From contig JAULSU010000001.1 of assembly GCA_030512335.1 (NCBI GenBank), positions 2,046,001 through 2,110,000 of the forward strand: a stretch of DNA of 64,000 bases, read 5' to 3'. Every line of letters starts with the position of its first letter. Position 1 is the first letter of the stretch. This stretch comes from Immersiella caudata. Lineage: Eukaryota > Ascomycota > Sordariomycetes > Sordariales > Lasiosphaeriaceae. Positions 63,821 through 64,000 of this stretch are shown here, piece after piece. The position numbers and the translations under genes were made by a program. The notes under the pieces are model-generated. The model did not search any database, was not told the origin of the DNA, and worked only from the letters and a program-made list of their open reading frames with translations.

Positions 63821-64000
63821 TATGTTGTTATACCACGGGCGGTCAGTTGCGCCGGTTGCTTTTTGGGATTCACTTACTACATCGGCGGTTATCAGCGACG
63901 GAGTTCAGCGCGGACGGAGTTCAAGGCACGGCGGCATCATATCAGGACATTGGGTATCTTCTCTCGCTTTGGGATTCGCCTCCTTTTTTGGTGTCATAGG
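63821..64000. other. 3' flank of the hexose transporter
   Basis: Downstream sequence to the window end; nothing further recognised. Confidence 0.5.

Overview
The window is nuclear DNA of a filamentous ascomycete (Pezizomycotina, most likely a Sordariomycete). Genes carry short spliceosomal introns of about 49-147 nt with GT...AG ends and CTAAC-type branch sites, and third codon positions are G/C-rich. The recognisable proteins (SIN3, MUS81, a type I PRMT, a MOB-2-type regulator, POL4, riboflavin synthase, phosphoacetylglucosamine mutase, soluble fumarate reductase with cytochrome b5, a chromate transporter and an NLR/STAND receptor) are typical of such fungi. Exon-intron structures were built by hand by matching splice motifs to protein frame. 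Reading-frame arithmetic closes for every multi-exon gene described.

Layout. 1-2848: left-truncated, apparently intact Ty1/copia retrotransposon on the minus strand, with gag and pol in one frame separated by a single UGA in a CUAG context. 2849-5621: relic zone with a kinase-like pseudogene and a DEAD-box scrap. 5622-7829: disordered/coiled-coil protein of unknown role. 8700-16703: accessory island of the fungal NLR/heterokaryon-incompatibility kind. It holds an NLR (SesB-like hydrolase, NB-ARC, ten near-identical 42-residue TPRs) preceded by a fossil P-loop from another NLR, a decayed TPR fragment, a SesB-like hydrolase pseudogene ending in an amyloid-like Gly/Asn-rich motif, a second minus-strand stretch with two copies of a similar motif, and two inverted copies of a transposon-end-like sequence that bracket the NLR. 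17270-32704: housekeeping block (RIB5, MUS81, PCM1, PRMT, MOB-2-like, POL4, ammonium transporter). 32705-37957: long gene-poor stretch that includes the ammonium transporter promoter, with several GATA sites. 37958-51527: coiled-coil scaffold, chromate transporter, TMEM70-like mitochondrial protein and SIN3. 52527-57112: secreted FAS1-domain protein and fumarate reductase/cytochrome b5. 57113-61953: gene-free upstream region. 61954-63820: MFS hexose transporter.

Two divergent pairs (MUS81/PCM1 and MOB-2-like/POL4) share promoters of about 600 bp. Three convergent pairs (RIB5/MUS81, PCM1/PRMT, chromate transporter/TMEM70-like) end close together. The most noteworthy parts are the NLR/SesB/amyloid-motif island and the gag-UGA-pol arrangement of the retroelement.
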